Positions 35,648 to 45,166 of a DNA stretch of 45,236 nucleotides are shown here, piece by piece; position 1 is the first letter of the stretch, and the number at the start of each line of letters is the position of its first letter. The notes beneath the pieces were generated by a model that was not told where the DNA came from, searched no databases, and saw only the letters and a program-made list of their open reading frames with translations. Where the stretch lies: the NCBI RefSeq assembly GCF_001552715.1, contig NZ_BCRS01000025.1, positions 1-45,236 on the forward strand. Direction: 5' to 3'. A program made the translations under genes and the position numbers. The DNA is from Mycolicibacterium vaccae NBRC 14118 = CIP 105934. Lineage in GTDB: Bacteria; Actinomycetota; Actinomycetes; Mycobacteriales; Mycobacteriaceae.

Positions 35648-36930
35648 CGACACGCGAGGAACTGGCCGAGGGGCTGAGCACGGCCAGGGACCGCACGCTG
35701 CGGCTGGTCGACTTCGACGACGCCGAGCTGCGGCGCCAGTACGACCCGCTGATGAGCCCGCTGGTCTGGGATCTCGCCCACGTCGGGCAGCAGGAGGAGT
35801 TCTGGCTGCTGCGCGGCGGCGACCCGAACCGGCCGGGTCTGCTCTCGGCGCAGGTGGACCAGTTGTACGACGCGTTCGTGCACTCCCGTGCCAGCCGCGT
35901 CGACCTGCCGCTGCTCCCGCCGACCGACGCGCGCAGCTACTGCGCCACCGTCCGCGGCAAGGTGCTCGACGCGCTGGACACACTGCCCGACGACCATCCC
36001 GACGCGTTCACGTTCGGGTTGGTGGTCAGCCACGAGAACCAGCACGGCGAGACCATGCTGCAAGCGCTGAACCTGCGCCCGGGTACGCCGCTGCTCGACC
36101 GCGGCGTGCCGCTGCCGCAGGGACGCCCCGGGGTGGCAGGCACCTCGGTGCTGGTCCCCGGCGGGGAGTTCACGCTCGGCGTGGACGCCGCGGCTGAACC
36201 GTACTCCCTGGACAACGAGCGCCCGGCGCACACCGTCGACGTGCCGTCCTTCCGCATCGGCCGCGTCCCGGTCACCAACGCGGAGTGGCAGCAGTTCATC
36301 GACGACGGCGGCTACCGCGAGCCGCGGTGGTGGTCCGGGCCGGGCTGGGAGCACCGTCTCAAGGCCGGCCTGACGGCACCGATGTTCTGGAACGCAGGCA
36401 TCCGGACCCGCTTCGGGTACGTCGAGGACATCCCCGGCGACGAGCCCGTCCAGCACGTCACCTTCTACGAGGCCGAGGCGTACGCGGCCTGGGCCGGGGC
36501 GCGGCTGCCGACCGAGATCGAGTGGGAGAAGGCCTGCGCGTGGGATCCCACGACCGGCAGCAGGCGCCGCTACCCGTGGGGTGCGGCCGCACCGACCACC
36601 GACGTCGCGAACCTCGGCGGGGAGTCGCTGCGGCCGGCGCCCGTCGGGGCGTACCCGCACAGCGCGTCCGCATACGGCGCCGAGCAGATGCTCGGCGATG
36701 TGTGGGAGTGGACCACCTCGACGCTGCGCCCGTGGCCGGGCTTCACGCCGATGATCTACCAGCAGTACTCGCAGCCGTTCTTCGACGGCATCGCATCGGG
36801 TGAGTACCGGGTGCTGCGCGGCGGTTCGTGGGCGGTGGCTCCGGACATCCTGCGGCCCAGTTTCCGCAACTGGGACCATCCGATCCGCAGACAGATCTTC
36901 TCGGGCGTGCGCCTGGCCTGGGATGCCTGA
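35644..36930 (+). CDS. egtB: hercynine oxygenase EgtB (sulfoxide synthase)
   Basis: A 428-residue iron enzyme joining gamma-glutamylcysteine and hercynine with oxygen. The N-terminal DinB-like part carries the iron-binding His: HVGQQEEFW and [14 protein letters not shown] (HxxxH). The C-terminal part is a formylglycine-generating-enzyme-like fold ([64 protein letters not shown]), which includes the substrate-binding Asp and Arg near the end. The GTG start 35644-35646 overlaps the egtA stop by 4 bases. Confidence 0.95.
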   Translation: MTTREELAEGLSTARDRTLRLVDFDDAELRRQYDPLMSPLVWDLAHVGQQEEFWLLRGGDPNRPGLLSAQVDQLYDAFVHSRASRVDLPLLPPTDARSYCATVRGKVLDALDTLPDDHPDAFTFGLVVSHENQHGETMLQALNLRPGTPLLDRGVPLPQGRPGVAGTSVLVPGGEFTLGVDAAAEPYSLDNERPAHTVDVPSFRIGRVPVTNAEWQQFIDDGGYREPRWWSGPGWEHRLKAGLTAPMFWNAGIRTRFGYVEDIPGDEPVQHVTFYEAEAYAAWAGARLPTEIEWEKACAWDPTTGSRRRYPWGAAAPTTDVANLGGESLRPAPVGAYPHSASAYGAEQMLGDVWEWTTSTLRPWPGFTPMIYQQYSQPFFDGIASGEYRVLRGGSWAVAPDILRPSFRNWDHPIRRQIFSGVRLAWDA

Positions 36931-37619
36931 TGTGTAGACACCTGGCCTGGCTGGGCGCACCGGTCTCGGTCGCCTCGCTGGTCCTGGACCCGCCGTCGGG
37001 ACTGCTGGTGCAGTCCTATGCGCCGCGCAGACAGAAGCACGGGTTGATGAACGCCGACGGCTGGGGCGTCGGCTTCTTCGACGGCGCGGCGGCCCGGCGC
37101 TGGCGCAGCGCCGCACCACTGTGGGGTGATGCGTCCTTCGCCTCCGTCGCGCCCGCGTTGCACAGCAGCTGTGTGGTGGCCGCGGTGCGCTCGGCCAGCG
37201 TCGGCATGCCCATCGAAGCGTCGGCTTCCGCGCCGTTCACCGACGGCACCTGGTTGCTGTCGCACAACGGGCTCGTCGACCGCGCGGTGCTGCCGGCGTC
37301 GCCGCACGCCGAGTCCACCAATGACAGTGCGCTTCTCGCGGCGCTGATCTTCGCCCGTGGGATGGACGCCCTCGGCGACACGGTCTCCGGCGTCGCCGCC
37401 GACGACCCGAATGCGCGCCTGAACATCTTGGCCGGCAACGGTTCCCGGCTGTTGGCCACCACCTGGGGGGACACGCTGTCGGTGCTGCGCCGCGCCGACG
37501 GCGTGGTGGTCGCCAGCGAACCCTACGACGACGACCCGACGTGGCAGGAAGTGCCGGACCGCCACCTCGTCGAGGTCGACGGCACAGATGTGCGGCTGAC
37601 GCCGCTGAAAGGATCGTGA
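36930..37619 (+). CDS. egtC: gamma-glutamyl hercynylcysteine sulfoxide hydrolase EgtC
   Basis: A 229-residue Ntn amidohydrolase that removes glutamate from the EgtB product. It begins M-C-R-H-L, so Cys2 is the nucleophile, and contains [20 protein letters not shown] and LLSHNGLVD, typical of class II amidotransferase-like enzymes. The ATG shares one base with the egtB stop (36930). Confidence 0.94.
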   Translation: MCRHLAWLGAPVSVASLVLDPPSGLLVQSYAPRRQKHGLMNADGWGVGFFDGAAARRWRSAAPLWGDASFASVAPALHSSCVVAAVRSASVGMPIEASASAPFTDGTWLLSHNGLVDRAVLPASPHAESTNDSALLAALIFARGMDALGDTVSGVAADDPNARLNILAGNGSRLLATTWGDTLSVLRRADGVVVASEPYDDDPTWQEVPDRHLVEVDGTDVRLTPLKGS

Positions 37620-38593
37620 TGGCTTCACCCTCCGTGTCGATCACCAACCACCTGGCCGCCGACGCCGCCGAGACGGCCCTGCGCCGCGACGTCCGTCACG
37701 GTCTCACGCAGACTCCGAAAAGCCTGCCGCCCAAATGGTTCTACGACTCGGTGGGCAGCGACCTGTTCGACCAGATCACCCGGCTGCCGGAGTATTACCC
37801 GACCCGCGCGGAAGCCCAGATCCTGCGTGCCCGCGCCGCCGAGATCGCCGAGGTGACCGGGGCCGACACCCTCGTCGAGCTGGGAAGCGGGACGTCGGAG
37901 AAGACTCGCACGCTGCTCGACGCGCTGCGTGACCGTGGTTCCCTGCGCCGTTTCGTGCCGTTCGACGTCGACCCGAGCGTGCTGCAGGACGCGGGCGCGG
38001 CGATCCAGGCCGAATACCCCGGCATCGAGATCGAGGCCGTCTGCGGCGATTTCGAGGAGCACCTGGGGCTGATCCCGGTTACCGGACGGCGTCTGGTGGC
38101 GTTCCTTGGTTCGACGATCGGCAACCTCACCCCAGGGCCGCGCGCACAGTTCCTCGCCTCGGTGGCCCAGCTCATGCAGCCCGGCGACACGCTGCTGCTC
38201 GGAACCGATCTGATCAAGGACACCCGCCGCCTGATCCGGGCCTACGACGACAGTGCCGGGGTCACCGCCCGGTTCAACCGCAACGTGCTGACCGTCGTGA
38301 ACCGCGAACTGGGGGCCGATTTCGACGTCGACGCCTTCGCGCACGTCGCCCGGTGGAACGACGCCGAGGAGCGCATCGAGATGTGGCTGCGCTGCACCCG
38401 CGCGCAGCGGGTCCACATCGGCGCGCTGGATCTCGCCGTCGACTTCGACGACGGCGAGCAGATGCTCACCGAGGTGTCCTGCAAGTTCCGGCCGGCCGGG
38501 GTCGACGGCGAACTCGCTGCCGCCGGTTTGCGTCGAACACACTGGTGGACAGACGAAGCCGGCGACTTCGGACTGTCCCTCGCGGTCAAATGA
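37619..38593 (+). CDS. egtD: L-histidine N-alpha-methyltransferase EgtD
   Basis: A 324-residue SAM enzyme that trimethylates histidine to hercynine. Motifs include [27 protein letters not shown] (histidine-site Tyr), [19 protein letters not shown] (SAM), FLGSTIGNL, and [11 protein letters not shown], whose Glu and Ser hold the substrate. ATG 37619 shares one base with the egtC stop; a GTG 3 bases earlier is possible. Confidence 0.95.
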   Translation: MASPSVSITNHLAADAAETALRRDVRHGLTQTPKSLPPKWFYDSVGSDLFDQITRLPEYYPTRAEAQILRARAAEIAEVTGADTLVELGSGTSEKTRTLLDALRDRGSLRRFVPFDVDPSVLQDAGAAIQAEYPGIEIEAVCGDFEEHLGLIPVTGRRLVAFLGSTIGNLTPGPRAQFLASVAQLMQPGDTLLLGTDLIKDTRRLIRAYDDSAGVTARFNRNVLTVVNRELGADFDVDAFAHVARWNDAEERIEMWLRCTRAQRVHIGALDLAVDFDDGEQMLTEVSCKFRPAGVDGELAAAGLRRTHWWTDEAGDFGLSLAVK

Positions 38594-39669
38594 GTCTGGC
38601 CGAACAGTGGCGCGCCGCGCGCCCGCCGATGGCCGGTGTGCACCTCGACAGCGCCGCCTGCTCCCGCCAGAGCCTGTCGGTGATCGATGCCACGGCCCGA
38701 CACGCCCGCCACGAAGCCGAGGTCGGCGGCTACGTCGCTGCCGAGGCGGCTGTGCCCGCGCTCGACGCGGGCCGCGCGGCGGTGCGGACGCTGACCGGAA
38801 TGCCCGACGCCACAGTATATTTCACCACCGGCGCGAACGACGCGCTGGACATCCTGCTCAGGGACTGGCCCGGGGAGCGCACCCTGGCCTGTCTGCCGGG
38901 CGAGTTCGGCCCCAGCCTCGCGGTGATGGCGCGCAACGGTTTTAGCGTCGAAACCCTCCCGGTCGACGAGTTCGGCAGGCTGGACGTCAACGCCGTCGGG
39001 GCAGCGCTGTCGTCCCATCGGCCCGCGCTCGTGCACTTCACCGTGCTGGCCAGCCACCGCGGCATCGTGCAACCCGTGCACGACATCGCGTCGGCCTGCC
39101 GGGGACACGGGATCCCGCTGATCGTGGACGCCGCCCAGGGCTTCGCGCACCTCGACCTCACCGGCATCGGTGCCGACGCGGTGTACGCGACGTCGCGCAA
39201 GTGGACGGCCGGGCCGCGCGGGGTCGGGGTGCTGGCCACCCGGCCGGGGCTGCTGTCAGAGGACACCGTCACCCGGCTCGGCCACGCCGAGACAAACGTC
39301 GGCCTCCGGGTGTCGTTCTCCGTCGCCGTGGGTGAACACCTGGCCGCCGGACCCGCCGCGGTGCAGGCGCGGTTGCGCGAGGTCGGTGCGCAGACGCGCA
39401 CCGCGCTGGCCGACCTGCCCGGCTGGCGGGTGGTGGAACACGTCGACGAGCCCAGCGCCATCACCACCCTGGAGCCCACCGACGGCGCCGACCCGCTGAC
39501 AGTACGCGCCCGTCTCATCGCCGAGCATCAGATCGTGACCACCTACCTGGGCGTGGAGCGCGCCCCGCGGGAGATGACCCACCCCGCGTTGCGGGTGTCC
39601 CCGCACGTCGACGTCACCGACGCCGACCTGGACCGGTTCGTGGAGGCACTGGCCACCGTCACACGCTGA
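38590..39669 (+). CDS. egtE: PLP-dependent C-S lyase EgtE
   Basis: A 359-residue aminotransferase class V protein that cleaves hercynylcysteine sulfoxide to ergothioneine. The PLP-binding Lys lies in [17 protein letters not shown], and the cofactor Asp in [14 protein letters not shown]. The start ATG 38590 overlaps the egtD stop by 4 bases. It is the last gene of the egt operon; a GC-rich hairpin follows. Confidence 0.92.
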   Translation: MSLAEQWRAARPPMAGVHLDSAACSRQSLSVIDATARHARHEAEVGGYVAAEAAVPALDAGRAAVRTLTGMPDATVYFTTGANDALDILLRDWPGERTLACLPGEFGPSLAVMARNGFSVETLPVDEFGRLDVNAVGAALSSHRPALVHFTVLASHRGIVQPVHDIASACRGHGIPLIVDAAQGFAHLDLTGIGADAVYATSRKWTAGPRGVGVLATRPGLLSEDTVTRLGHAETNVGLRVSFSVAVGEHLAAGPAAVQARLREVGAQTRTALADLPGWRVVEHVDEPSAITTLEPTDGADPLTVRARLIAEHQIVTTYLGVERAPREMTHPALRVSPHVDVTDADLDRFVEALATVTR

Positions 39670-39695
39670 GGCTGCTCGACCAGCGCCCAGCCGTC

Positions 39696-39718
39696 GGCCC
39701 GGCACACGTGTGTGGGCC
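39696..39718 (+). terminator. GC-rich hairpin after the egt operon
   Basis: GGCCC and CACAC (39696-39707) pair with GTGTG and GGGCC (39708-39718), with a small 2-versus-1-base bulge. It is 26 bases past the egtE stop. Confidence 0.5.
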
Positions 39719-39768
39719 GGGTCACATTGGGTTATCCCCGCTTCACCACGCGCGGAGGGACGACGACG

Positions 39769-41169
39769 ATGACTGATGCCAAGGCCGACTCTGACAAGGC
39801 GCCCGGGGACAAGGCGCCCGGAAAGGCCAACCGGGACCGCACCCACTGGCTCTACATCCTGGTGATCGTCGCCGTCATCGCCGGGATCGTGCTCGGGCTG
39901 GTCGCCCCGGACGTGGCGTCCTCGCTGGGCGTGCTCGGCGAGTTGTTCGTCAAACTCATCAAGATGATGATCGTCCCGGTCATCTTCTGCACGGTCGTCA
40001 TCGGTATCGGCAAGGTCCGTGCCGCCGCGTCGGTCGGCAAGGTCGGCGGGCTGGCGATCTCCTACTTCCTGGTCATGTCGACCGTCGCGCTCGCGATAGG
40101 TCTGGTCGTCGGCAACCTGATCAGCCCCGGCACCGGGCTGAACGTGCCCAACGATCCGAGCAAGGGTGTCGAACTCGCCGGTGAAGCCGAATCCTCCGGC
40201 GGCACAATGGACTTCATTGCCAACATCATCCCCTCGACGCTGTTCTCGGCGGTCACCGAGGGCAACGTGTTGCAGGCTCTGTTCGTCGCACTGCTGGTCG
40301 GGTTCGGCATCCAGGGCATGGGCCAGACCGGAGAGGGGCTGCTGCGCGGCATCGAGGCCCTCCAGAGGCTGGTGTTCCGCATCCTGATCGGGGTGCTGTG
40401 GCTGGCGCCGATCGGGGCGTTCGGCGCGATCGCGGAAGTGGTGGGCGACACCGGCTTCGACGCGGTCATCCAACTCGGCGTGCTGATGGCGGCGTTCTAC
40501 ACCACCTGCGTGATCTTCATCTTCGGGGTCCTCGGCGCGCTGCTGTGGACGGTGTGCCGGGTCTCGATCTTCAAACTGGTGCGTTACCTGGCGCGGGAGT
40601 ACCTGCTGATCGTCGCCACGTCGTCGTCGGAATCGGCCCTGCCGCGGCTGATCGCGAAGATGGAGCACGCCGGTGTGTCACCGGCGACCGTCGGCATCGT
40701 GGTGCCTACGGGCTACTCGTTCAACCTGGACGGGACCGCCATCTACCTGACCATGGCCTCGCTGTTCATCGCCGACGCGCTGGGCGACCCGCTGTCGATC
40801 CCCGAACAGATCGGCCTGCTGGCGTTCATGATCATCGCGTCCAAGGGGGCCGCGGGGGTCAGCGGCGCCGGGCTGGCCACCCTGGCCGCCGGACTGCAGA
40901 GCCACCGGCCCGAACTGCTCGACGGGGTCGGCATCATCGTCGGCATCGACCGCTTCATGTCCGAGGCGCGGGCGCTGACCAACTTCTCGGGCAACTCCGT
41001 GGCCACGCTGCTCGTCGGGACCTGGACCGGCACGGTGGACAGCCAACGGCTCAACGAGGTGCTCGACGGCGACCGCCCGTTCGACGAGGCCACGATGCTC
41101 GACGACGACGAGGACGGCGCCCCACCGGAGCGGGCGCCGGCGCGCAGCGCCAACCCCCCGACCGGGTAA
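39769..41169 (+). CDS. dicarboxylate/amino acid:cation symporter (DAACS family)
   Basis: A 466-residue transporter of the GltP/DctA type for glutamate, aspartate or C4-dicarboxylates. Membrane segments begin at WLYILVIVAVIAGIVLGL. Substrate-site signatures are TSSSESALPRLI (serine-rich hairpin), VPTGYSFNLDGTAIYLTMA, GVSGAGLATLA and IDRFMSEARALTNFSGNSVATLLVG. The N-terminus is hydrophilic with a short KAPGDKAPGK repeat. ATG 39769 follows GGAGGG. It lies 99 bases after egtE, behind a hairpin, so it likely has its own promoter. Confidence 0.9.
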   Translation: MTDAKADSDKAPGDKAPGKANRDRTHWLYILVIVAVIAGIVLGLVAPDVASSLGVLGELFVKLIKMMIVPVIFCTVVIGIGKVRAAASVGKVGGLAISYFLVMSTVALAIGLVVGNLISPGTGLNVPNDPSKGVELAGEAESSGGTMDFIANIIPSTLFSAVTEGNVLQALFVALLVGFGIQGMGQTGEGLLRGIEALQRLVFRILIGVLWLAPIGAFGAIAEVVGDTGFDAVIQLGVLMAAFYTTCVIFIFGVLGALLWTVCRVSIFKLVRYLAREYLLIVATSSSESALPRLIAKMEHAGVSPATVGIVVPTGYSFNLDGTAIYLTMASLFIADALGDPLSIPEQIGLLAFMIIASKGAAGVSGAGLATLAAGLQSHRPELLDGVGIIVGIDRFMSEARALTNFSGNSVATLLVGTWTGTVDSQRLNEVLDGDRPFDEATMLDDDEDGAPPERAPARSANPPTG

Positions 41170-41172
41170 CCG

Positions 41173-41847
41173 CTAGCTATCCTTGTGCGCGGACAGCAGG
41201 AACGCCTGCATCCGCATCCGGCCACGGTCGTCGAGCATGTCCAGCGGCGGGGGCGGCATGCCGGGCAATTTTGGCACGTTGGTGTGGATCAGCGCGGGCC
41301 GGATGTCGTCGATCGTCCAGTACCGCGAAACCACCTCCCGCAGTTCGAGTTCGGTCACCTCGTTGGGGCCGCCCTCCATCTCGGCCGGGAACGCGCCCTT
41401 GGCGAAGACGAGCACGAAATAGCCGGCGCCCGGCGCGGCGGCCCGGTGCACCGACCGCAGGTAGGCGTCGCGGGACTCCACCGGAATCGAATGAAACAGC
41501 GTGCTGTCCACGACGGAGGAGAACCGGCCGTCAAAGCCGGTGAGCGCGGTGATGTCGGCGGCGACGAACGACGCCCGTTGCGACAACCCGCGCTCGGCGG
41601 CCGCCGCGGTCGCCGCGGAGATCGCCGTCGGGCTGATGTCGACACCGGTCACGGTGTAACCGTCGGCGGCCAGCGCCAGTGACATTTCGGCATGCCCGCA
41701 ACCCGCGTCGAGCACGTCGCTGCGGAACCTGCCGTCGCGCCACAACGCGGCCAGTTCCGGTTGAGGTTCGCCGATGTTCCACGGCGGCTCACCCTCGAAG
41801 TCGCCCTCACCCCGGTAGACACCGTCCCAGTCCATCACCTCGGCCAT
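41173..41847 (-). CDS. class I SAM-dependent methyltransferase (thiopurine/tellurite-type fold)
   Basis: A 224-residue methyltransferase: WDGVYRGEGDFEGEPPWNIGEPQPEL at the N-terminus, SAM motif VLDAGCGHAEMSLALA, GVDISPTAISAA, and FDGRFSSVVDSTLFHSIPVE. The W...PWNIG opening resembles methyltransferases acting on small or hydrophobic thiols and tellurite-type substrates, but the substrate is unknown. ATG 41845-41847 is chosen because the frame before it is not protein-like; ATG 41833-41835 is also available. It converges on the symporter gene with a 3-base gap. Confidence 0.78.
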   Translation of the reverse strand: MAEVMDWDGVYRGEGDFEGEPPWNIGEPQPELAALWRDGRFRSDVLDAGCGHAEMSLALAADGYTVTGVDISPTAISAATAAAAERGLSQRASFVAADITALTGFDGRFSSVVDSTLFHSIPVESRDAYLRSVHRAAAPGAGYFVLVFAKGAFPAEMEGGPNEVTELELREVVSRYWTIDDIRPALIHTNVPKLPGMPPPPLDMLDDRGRMRMQAFLLSAHKDS

Positions 41848-41994
41848 GGCAGCCACGCTACCCGCGCGCCGGTCTAGCGAACTCGAACGCCAAGAGAATC
41901 GCCAACCTGGCAACGAATGAGGTGGTGTCTGGTGCTGGGGCCGCGGGGTGTCCAGGCCGGGAAACTGACACTTGTTAGCCAAGGAGACAGGCCA

Positions 41995-42057
41995 ATGCGA
42001 TCCCGATCGGAATCAGTTCAGCGGAATTCCCGTCGGTCCTGGTGTCGTGACTGCTAA
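41995..42057 (+). CDS. 20-codon upstream reading frame with a good ribosome site
   Basis: ATG 41995 is preceded by AAGGAG (41981-41986) at 8 bases and ends at TAA 42055-42057, 11 bases before the next gene. The peptide begins M-R-S-R-S-E and ends W-C-R-D-C. It has the layout of a leader peptide or a coupling reading frame, since the following GTG lacks a ribosome site. Expression is unproven, and the -10 hexamer over its stop codon argues for an independent leaderless start downstream. Confidence 0.4.
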   Translation: MRSRSESVQRNSRRSWCRDC

Positions 42058-42060
42058 CCT
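42055..42060 (+). promoter_or_regulatory. possible -10 element before the membrane protein at 42069
   Basis: TAACCT fits TANNNT and ends 8 bases before the GTG start, near the spacing of leaderless promoters. It overlaps the stop codon of the short upstream frame. Confidence 0.35.
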
Positions 42061-42068
42061 GCCGGTCT

Positions 42069-42665
42069 GTGAGCAGCGAACTCGCACAGGGGGAGACACA
42101 GCCGTCGACGGCGGCCGAGGAGATCGTGGTCGGGCGCCGACGCCTCACCGGCAAGCGCGCCGCGCTCGCGCTGGTGGCCGGGATGCTCGCCGTGCCTCTC
42201 ATCCCGGCGTTTCTGCTATCCGGATCGGACGACCCGGCCCCAGCCGTAGACGGTGAGACCGTCGAGGTGGCAACGGAGTCCGGCGAAGTCATCTCCACGG
42301 TGCCGCCGGACGGCTGGGAGGTCGCCTCGGTGCCCGGCGGGGCGGTGTGGCAGTCCGGGGACGCCTTCGTCCGCATCGAGGCGCACGACCTGGACGGCCG
42401 CGACGTGGAAACGGTAGGGGAGCGCCTCATGCAGATCGACCGGAGGCGGGGCTTCTCACCCGCCTACGACGGAGGTCAGGCGCAGTCGGGCGACGGCCGG
42501 CTGACCGGGGAGACCTGCGTCGTCACCGCGGCGGGCATGTCCGGCGCCTGCGCGGTGATCGCCGACGACGAGGTGGTGGTGCTGGTGCAGACCCTCGGAG
42601 ACGTCGAGACTCCCGCACTGCCGCTGCAGGATCTGCTCGCCGCGATCGGCAGGGCCGACCGATGA
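42069..42665 (+). CDS. uncharacterised membrane-anchored protein
   Basis: A 198-residue protein with a charged cytoplasmic N-terminus (VGRRRLTGKR), one membrane segment (AALALVAGMLAVPLIPAFLL, about residues 36-55), and an outside domain with two Cys (ETCVVTAAG and GACAVIADD) that may form a disulfide. I do not recognise a family. It overlaps the PrsW gene by 4 bases and so is likely made with it; a substrate or partner of the protease is one possibility (inference). GTG 42069 has no ribosome site, consistent with a leaderless or coupled start. Confidence 0.65.
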   Translation: MSSELAQGETQPSTAAEEIVVGRRRLTGKRAALALVAGMLAVPLIPAFLLSGSDDPAPAVDGETVEVATESGEVISTVPPDGWEVASVPGGAVWQSGDAFVRIEAHDLDGRDVETVGERLMQIDRRRGFSPAYDGGQAQSGDGRLTGETCVVTAAGMSGACAVIADDEVVVLVQTLGDVETPALPLQDLLAAIGRADR

Positions 42666-43669
42666 CCGCACTGCCCATGCGCCCAGAGGTGGTGTACCGG
42701 CCCTACAACGCGGTGTTCTGGGTGTGGATCGGCGCCATGGTGCTCGGCACATGGCGGCTGCTGTCCGGCTCGGGGGCGGCGTTCGCCGAAACCAGTCAGA
42801 CCCACATCGCGCTCGCTCCGGTCTGGATCGCGTTCATGGCCCTGCTGGTGTGGGTGATGACCCGCTTCGATCCGTTCCGGGCTGCGGTGCGGTATCCGCA
42901 GATGCTGCTCGCGGGGGCTGCACTCGGTGGAACCGTCGCGTTGGCCATGGCCGCGTCGGCCAACACCACTTTGGAGCAGGTGTGGGCTTCGGTCCTCGAC
43001 CCGGTGACCCTGTCGCGGTGGGCACCCGCACTGACGGCCCCGTTTGTCGAAGAGGCCGCCAAATTGAGCTGTGCGGCAGTGATTTTGGTGCTCTGTGCGT
43101 CGGTCTGCACCCGAATCAGCCACGCTCTGCTTGTCGGCATGTTCGTCGGCTTCGGCTTCGACATGCTCGAGGATCTGACCTATGCCACGACGGGTGCGCT
43201 GGCCAGCCTTGATTCCGACCTGATTGGCGCCGGCGAGCAGATGTACACCAGGATCGCCACATCGGTCCCGTCGCATTGGGCGTTCACGGCCCTGACCACG
43301 GTCGGATTGCTGTTGTTGCTCCCGACTTTCAGCAACCCGAGCGGATGGAGCCGGATGCGGCGGATCGTGACCGCGGCGCTGCTGCTGGCGGCGGGACCGC
43401 TGATGCACTTCGTGTGGAACGCCCCGGTTCCCGATGGCACGCTGCTGAAGATGGGGTTCAATCTCGCGCTGCTCCTGACCGTCACAACCCTGCTGCTGCG
43501 TGAGGAACGCCGCTGGGTGATGGCCCACGGTGACAAAGCGATTCGGGCGGGCTTCACACCCGAACTGGTGGCCTCGCTTCCCACCTGGCGCAGCCGACGG
43601 CGGGTGCCGGGCAAGCGCAGAGACGTCCGCCGCCGGCAGCGGGCCGCGCTGGCCGCGATTCAGGCCTGA
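42662..43669 (+). CDS. PrsW family intramembrane metalloprotease
   Basis: A 335-residue multi-pass membrane protein (about eight segments) with PrsW signatures: Glu130-Glu131 and Lys134 in PFVEEAAKLS, His154 in RISHALLVG, Glu170 in GFGFDMLEDLTY, and a late His in LMHFVWNAP. PrsW proteases cleave membrane anchors, for example anti-sigma factors, but no sigma/anti-sigma pair is present here. The C-terminus is strongly basic (WRSRRRVPGKRRDVRRRQR). ATG 42662 overlaps the preceding stop codon. It converges on the next gene with a 10-base overlap. Confidence 0.82.
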   Translation: MTALPMRPEVVYRPYNAVFWVWIGAMVLGTWRLLSGSGAAFAETSQTHIALAPVWIAFMALLVWVMTRFDPFRAAVRYPQMLLAGAALGGTVALAMAASANTTLEQVWASVLDPVTLSRWAPALTAPFVEEAAKLSCAAVILVLCASVCTRISHALLVGMFVGFGFDMLEDLTYATTGALASLDSDLIGAGEQMYTRIATSVPSHWAFTALTTVGLLLLLPTFSNPSGWSRMRRIVTAALLLAAGPLMHFVWNAPVPDGTLLKMGFNLALLLTVTTLLLREERRWVMAHGDKAIRAGFTPELVASLPTWRSRRRVPGKRRDVRRRQRAALAAIQA

Positions 43670-45156
43670 CCCGGCAGCTCCCAGGTGTGCACCGGCTCGT
43701 TGGAATGCATGTGCTCGCAGTACAACCGGAGCATCTCGGCCAACGCCTCGGGCCGGGTCAACCCGCGGTCCTGGAGCGCAGTCACGGTTGCGCTCTGCCA
43801 CACCGCGCCGTTGCGACCGGTCTTGGCGCGGCCCTCGATCACCCCGAGGTAGCGGTCGCGCACCTCGGCGGCCACCCCCCACCGGCGCAGCCCCTCATCG
43901 GCCATCGGCAGGAGCCGGCGCAGGACCAGCTCGTCGGGCGTCACCTCACCCATGCCGGGCCAGTACAGCCGCGCGTCCATCCCGTGTCGGGCGGCAGCGA
44001 CGAAATTCGCCTCGGCCGCAGTGAAACTCATCTTCGTCCACAGCGGTCGGTCCTCCTCGGACAGGCTGCGCAGCATGCCGTAGTAGAACGCCGCGTTGGC
44101 CATCATGTCCAGCACCGTCGGCCCCGCGGGCAACACCCGGTTCTCGACCCGCAGATGGGGCCGGCCGTTGACGACGTCATACACCGGCCGGTTCCACCGG
44201 TAGACCGTGCCGTTGTGCAGCCGCAGCTCCGACAGGTGCGGGGTGCGGCCCGCGGCGAGTTCGGCCACCGGATCCTCGTCGGAGACCTCGGGCAACAGCG
44301 ACGGGAAGTAGCGCACGTTCTCTTCGAACAGATCGAAGATCGAGGTGATCCAGCGCTCCCCGAACCAGACCCGGGGCCGCACGCCCTGGGTCTTGAGTTC
44401 CTCCGGACGGGTGTCGGTGGCCTGGGTGAACAGTTCGATCCGGGTCTCGGCCCACAGGTGGTGGCCGAAGAAGTACGGCGAGTTGGCGCCGAGGGCCAAC
44501 TGCGGACCGGCCAGCACCTGGGCGGCGTTCCAGTTGTCGGCGAAGTCGGCCGGCGACACCTGAAGGTGCAGTTGCATGCTGGTACAGGCGGATTCGGGGG
44601 CGATCGACGCGGCCTGCAGGCTCAGGGGCTCGGGGCCCGCGATGTCGATCATGATGTCCTCGCCGCGCGCGGTGAAAATCGAGTCGTTGAGCGCCTGATA
44701 ACGGGCGGACTCACTCATCCAGTCGCCCGACAGGTGTTCGGGCATCAGGGTGGGCAGGATCCCGATCATCACGATGTGCGAACCGTCGGAGTCGGCCTTG
44801 GCCTCCGCCGCGTTCAGGCTGGCCCGGACGTCGTCTTCGAGCTCCAGTGCCGCCCGTCCCGGCAACCGGCGTGGCGGAACGTTGAATTCGATGTTGTAGG
44901 CACCCAGTTCGGTCTGATACGCCGGATCGGCGATCGCGGCCAGCACCTCCGAGTTGTTCATCGCCGGTTGATAGCCGGAGTCGACCAGGTTGCACTCGAT
45001 CTCCATGCCGGTCAGTGGCTTCTCGAAATCGAAGCTGGACTGGGCCAGCATCGTCTCGAACACGTCCAGGCACAGCTGCACCTTGCGGCGGTACTCGCGG
45101 CGATGCGCGCGGCTGAACTCGGTCTGCCTCAGTGGCGCGCTGATTTCCTGGCCCAC
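43660..45156 (-). CDS. glutamate-cysteine ligase family (GCS2) protein
   Basis: A 498-residue protein of the ATP-dependent carboxylate-amine ligase group. It shows LTGMEIECNLVDSGYQ (acidic metal site), LGAYNIEFNVPPRRL, ESACTSMQLHLQVSP, LALGANSPYFFG and LRLHNGTVYRWNRPVYD. It is longer than and distinct from EgtA (424 residues), with little similarity apart from the fold motifs. The substrate is unknown: gamma-glutamylation of cysteine or of another amine is possible. GTG 45154-45156 is the start used. It ends convergent with the PrsW gene. Confidence 0.8.
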   Translation of the reverse strand: MGQEISAPLRQTEFSRAHRREYRRKVQLCLDVFETMLAQSSFDFEKPLTGMEIECNLVDSGYQPAMNNSEVLAAIADPAYQTELGAYNIEFNVPPRRLPGRAALELEDDVRASLNAAEAKADSDGSHIVMIGILPTLMPEHLSGDWMSESARYQALNDSIFTARGEDIMIDIAGPEPLSLQAASIAPESACTSMQLHLQVSPADFADNWNAAQVLAGPQLALGANSPYFFGHHLWAETRIELFTQATDTRPEELKTQGVRPRVWFGERWITSIFDLFEENVRYFPSLLPEVSDEDPVAELAAGRTPHLSELRLHNGTVYRWNRPVYDVVNGRPHLRVENRVLPAGPTVLDMMANAAFYYGMLRSLSEEDRPLWTKMSFTAAEANFVAAARHGMDARLYWPGMGEVTPDELVLRRLLPMADEGLRRWGVAAEVRDRYLGVIEGRAKTGRNGAVWQSATVTALQDRGLTRPEALAEMLRLYCEHMHSNEPVHTWELPGQA

Positions 45157-45166
45157 GGGCCCAAGC

